The notes beneath the pieces were generated by a model. That model had not been told where the DNA came from. It searched no databases and saw only the letters and a program-made list of their open reading frames with translations. A stretch of DNA of 64,000 nucleotides from Zeimonas sp044507525 (GTDB lineage Bacteria > Pseudomonadota > Gammaproteobacteria > Burkholderiales > Burkholderiaceae_E). The stretch covers positions 34,731 to 98,730 of the forward strand of contig JBIQJM010000002.1 of NCBI GenBank assembly GCA_044507525.1. Direction: 5' to 3'. The translations under genes and the position numbers were made by a program. Shown here in pieces: positions 63,679-64,000 of this stretch (positions are counted from its first letter, which is position 1; each line of letters starts with the position of its first letter).

Positions 63679-64000
63679 ATGGGTGGCCACATTCCGACGA
63701 CCGGCCGGCCGCAGCCGGACAGCGTCCTGGTCGACATCGTCGACTACGTACTGAACTACGAGATCGGCAGCCGCGAAGCGCTCGACACTGCCGCCGCCTG
63801 CCTGATCGACACGCTCGGCTGCGGGCTCGAGGCGCTCGACTATCCGGCGTGCACGAAGCTGCTCGGGCCGGTCGTACCCGGCACCATCGTGCCCAACGGC
63901 GCGAAGGTGCCCGGCACGCAGTTCCAGCTCGATCCCGTGCAGGCGGCGTTCGACATCGGCGCGATGATCCGCTGGCTCGACTTCAACGACACCTGGCTCG
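63679..64000 (+). CDS. prpD: 2-methylcitrate dehydratase PrpD, truncated by the window end
   Basis: The first 107 codons are present. The translation VDIVDYVLNYEIGSREALDTA and the later LGPVVPGTIVPNGAKVPGTQ and MIRWLDFNDTWL match the start of PrpD proteins closely. PrpD dehydrates 2-methylcitrate. AAGGAAA lies about 10 bases upstream of the ATG. The rest of the gene (about 480 codons in the family) runs past the window. Confidence 0.93.
   Translation, partial: MGGHIPTTGRPQPDSVLVDIVDYVLNYEIGSREALDTAAACLIDTLGCGLEALDYPACTKLLGPVVPGTIVPNGAKVPGTQFQLDPVQAAFDIGAMIRWLDFNDTWL

Overview
The window is one contiguous, gene-dense stretch of a high-GC bacterial chromosome. Gene content and gene order point to a betaproteobacterium, most likely Burkholderiales. 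The indicators are the radA-alr-lplT-rimI-tsaB block, the divergent rluD/bamD pair, class I phaC-phaB-phaR, the sdhCDAB-sdhE-gltA operon beside a GntR regulator and mdh, the odhA-odhB-lpdA set, and prpBCD. I saw no tRNA, rRNA, insertion sequence, prophage or CRISPR array. No gene-free stretch exceeds about 230 bases. Genus and species cannot be fixed from this window alone.

Layout. (1) 105-3174: hpnC-hpnD-hpnE make squalene from farnesyl diphosphate; they meet radA tail to tail. (2) 3171-9479: radA and alr on the minus strand, lplT on the plus strand, then a divergent family-4 uracil-DNA-glycosylase-like protein, rimI, tsaB and a small secreted Arg/Glu-rich protein. (3) 9606-11707: an OmpR/EnvZ-type two-component pair. 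(4) 11888-14365: rubrerythrin, a GlpC/HdrD-like Fe-S protein and a DUF3501 protein, a poorly understood redox module. (5) 14387-22247: a molybdenum island with fdhD, a molybdopterin oxidoreductase whose N-terminal Fe-S motif is atypical, a short lipoate-ligase-like protein, and two tandem moeA genes, the second fused to a periplasmic-binding-protein-like domain. (6) 22335-32340: trpB2, ispF-ispD, mfd, serB, a YbfB-type transporter and rimO. (7) 32444-35819: phaR, phaB and a phaC with a basic heptad-repeat N-terminal tail. (8) 35891-42000: pgeF, rluD, bamD, a DinG/YoaA-type helicase, a YdcH-like protein and zapE. (9) 42011-64000: a central-carbon block with lpdA, odhB and odhA; a PA2778/PA2779 peptidase pair; a three-gene 2-oxoglutarate:ferredoxin oxidoreductase (korCAB-like); gltA, sdhE, sdhB, sdhA, sdhD and sdhC; a GntR regulator; mdh; prpB, prpC and the first third or less of prpD.

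How the parts fit. The last 22 kb encodes most of the oxidative TCA cycle from citrate synthase to malate, with two routes for 2-oxoglutarate oxidation: an NAD-linked dehydrogenase complex and a ferredoxin-linked oxidoreductase. Propionyl-CoA enters through the methylcitrate cycle. PhaC, PhaB and PhaR store surplus acyl-CoA as polyhydroxyalkanoate; no phaA thiolase is present here. The MEP genes ispD and ispF could feed precursors to hpnCDE. The strongest leads for new biology are the rubrerythrin/Fe-S/DUF3501 module, the molybdenum island, the tailed PhaC, a glycosylase-fold protein that has lost its catalytic and Fe-S residues, a triplicated ribosome-binding repeat before prpB, and a repeated pattern of -10-like boxes 7-8 bases before start codons that suggests leaderless transcripts.
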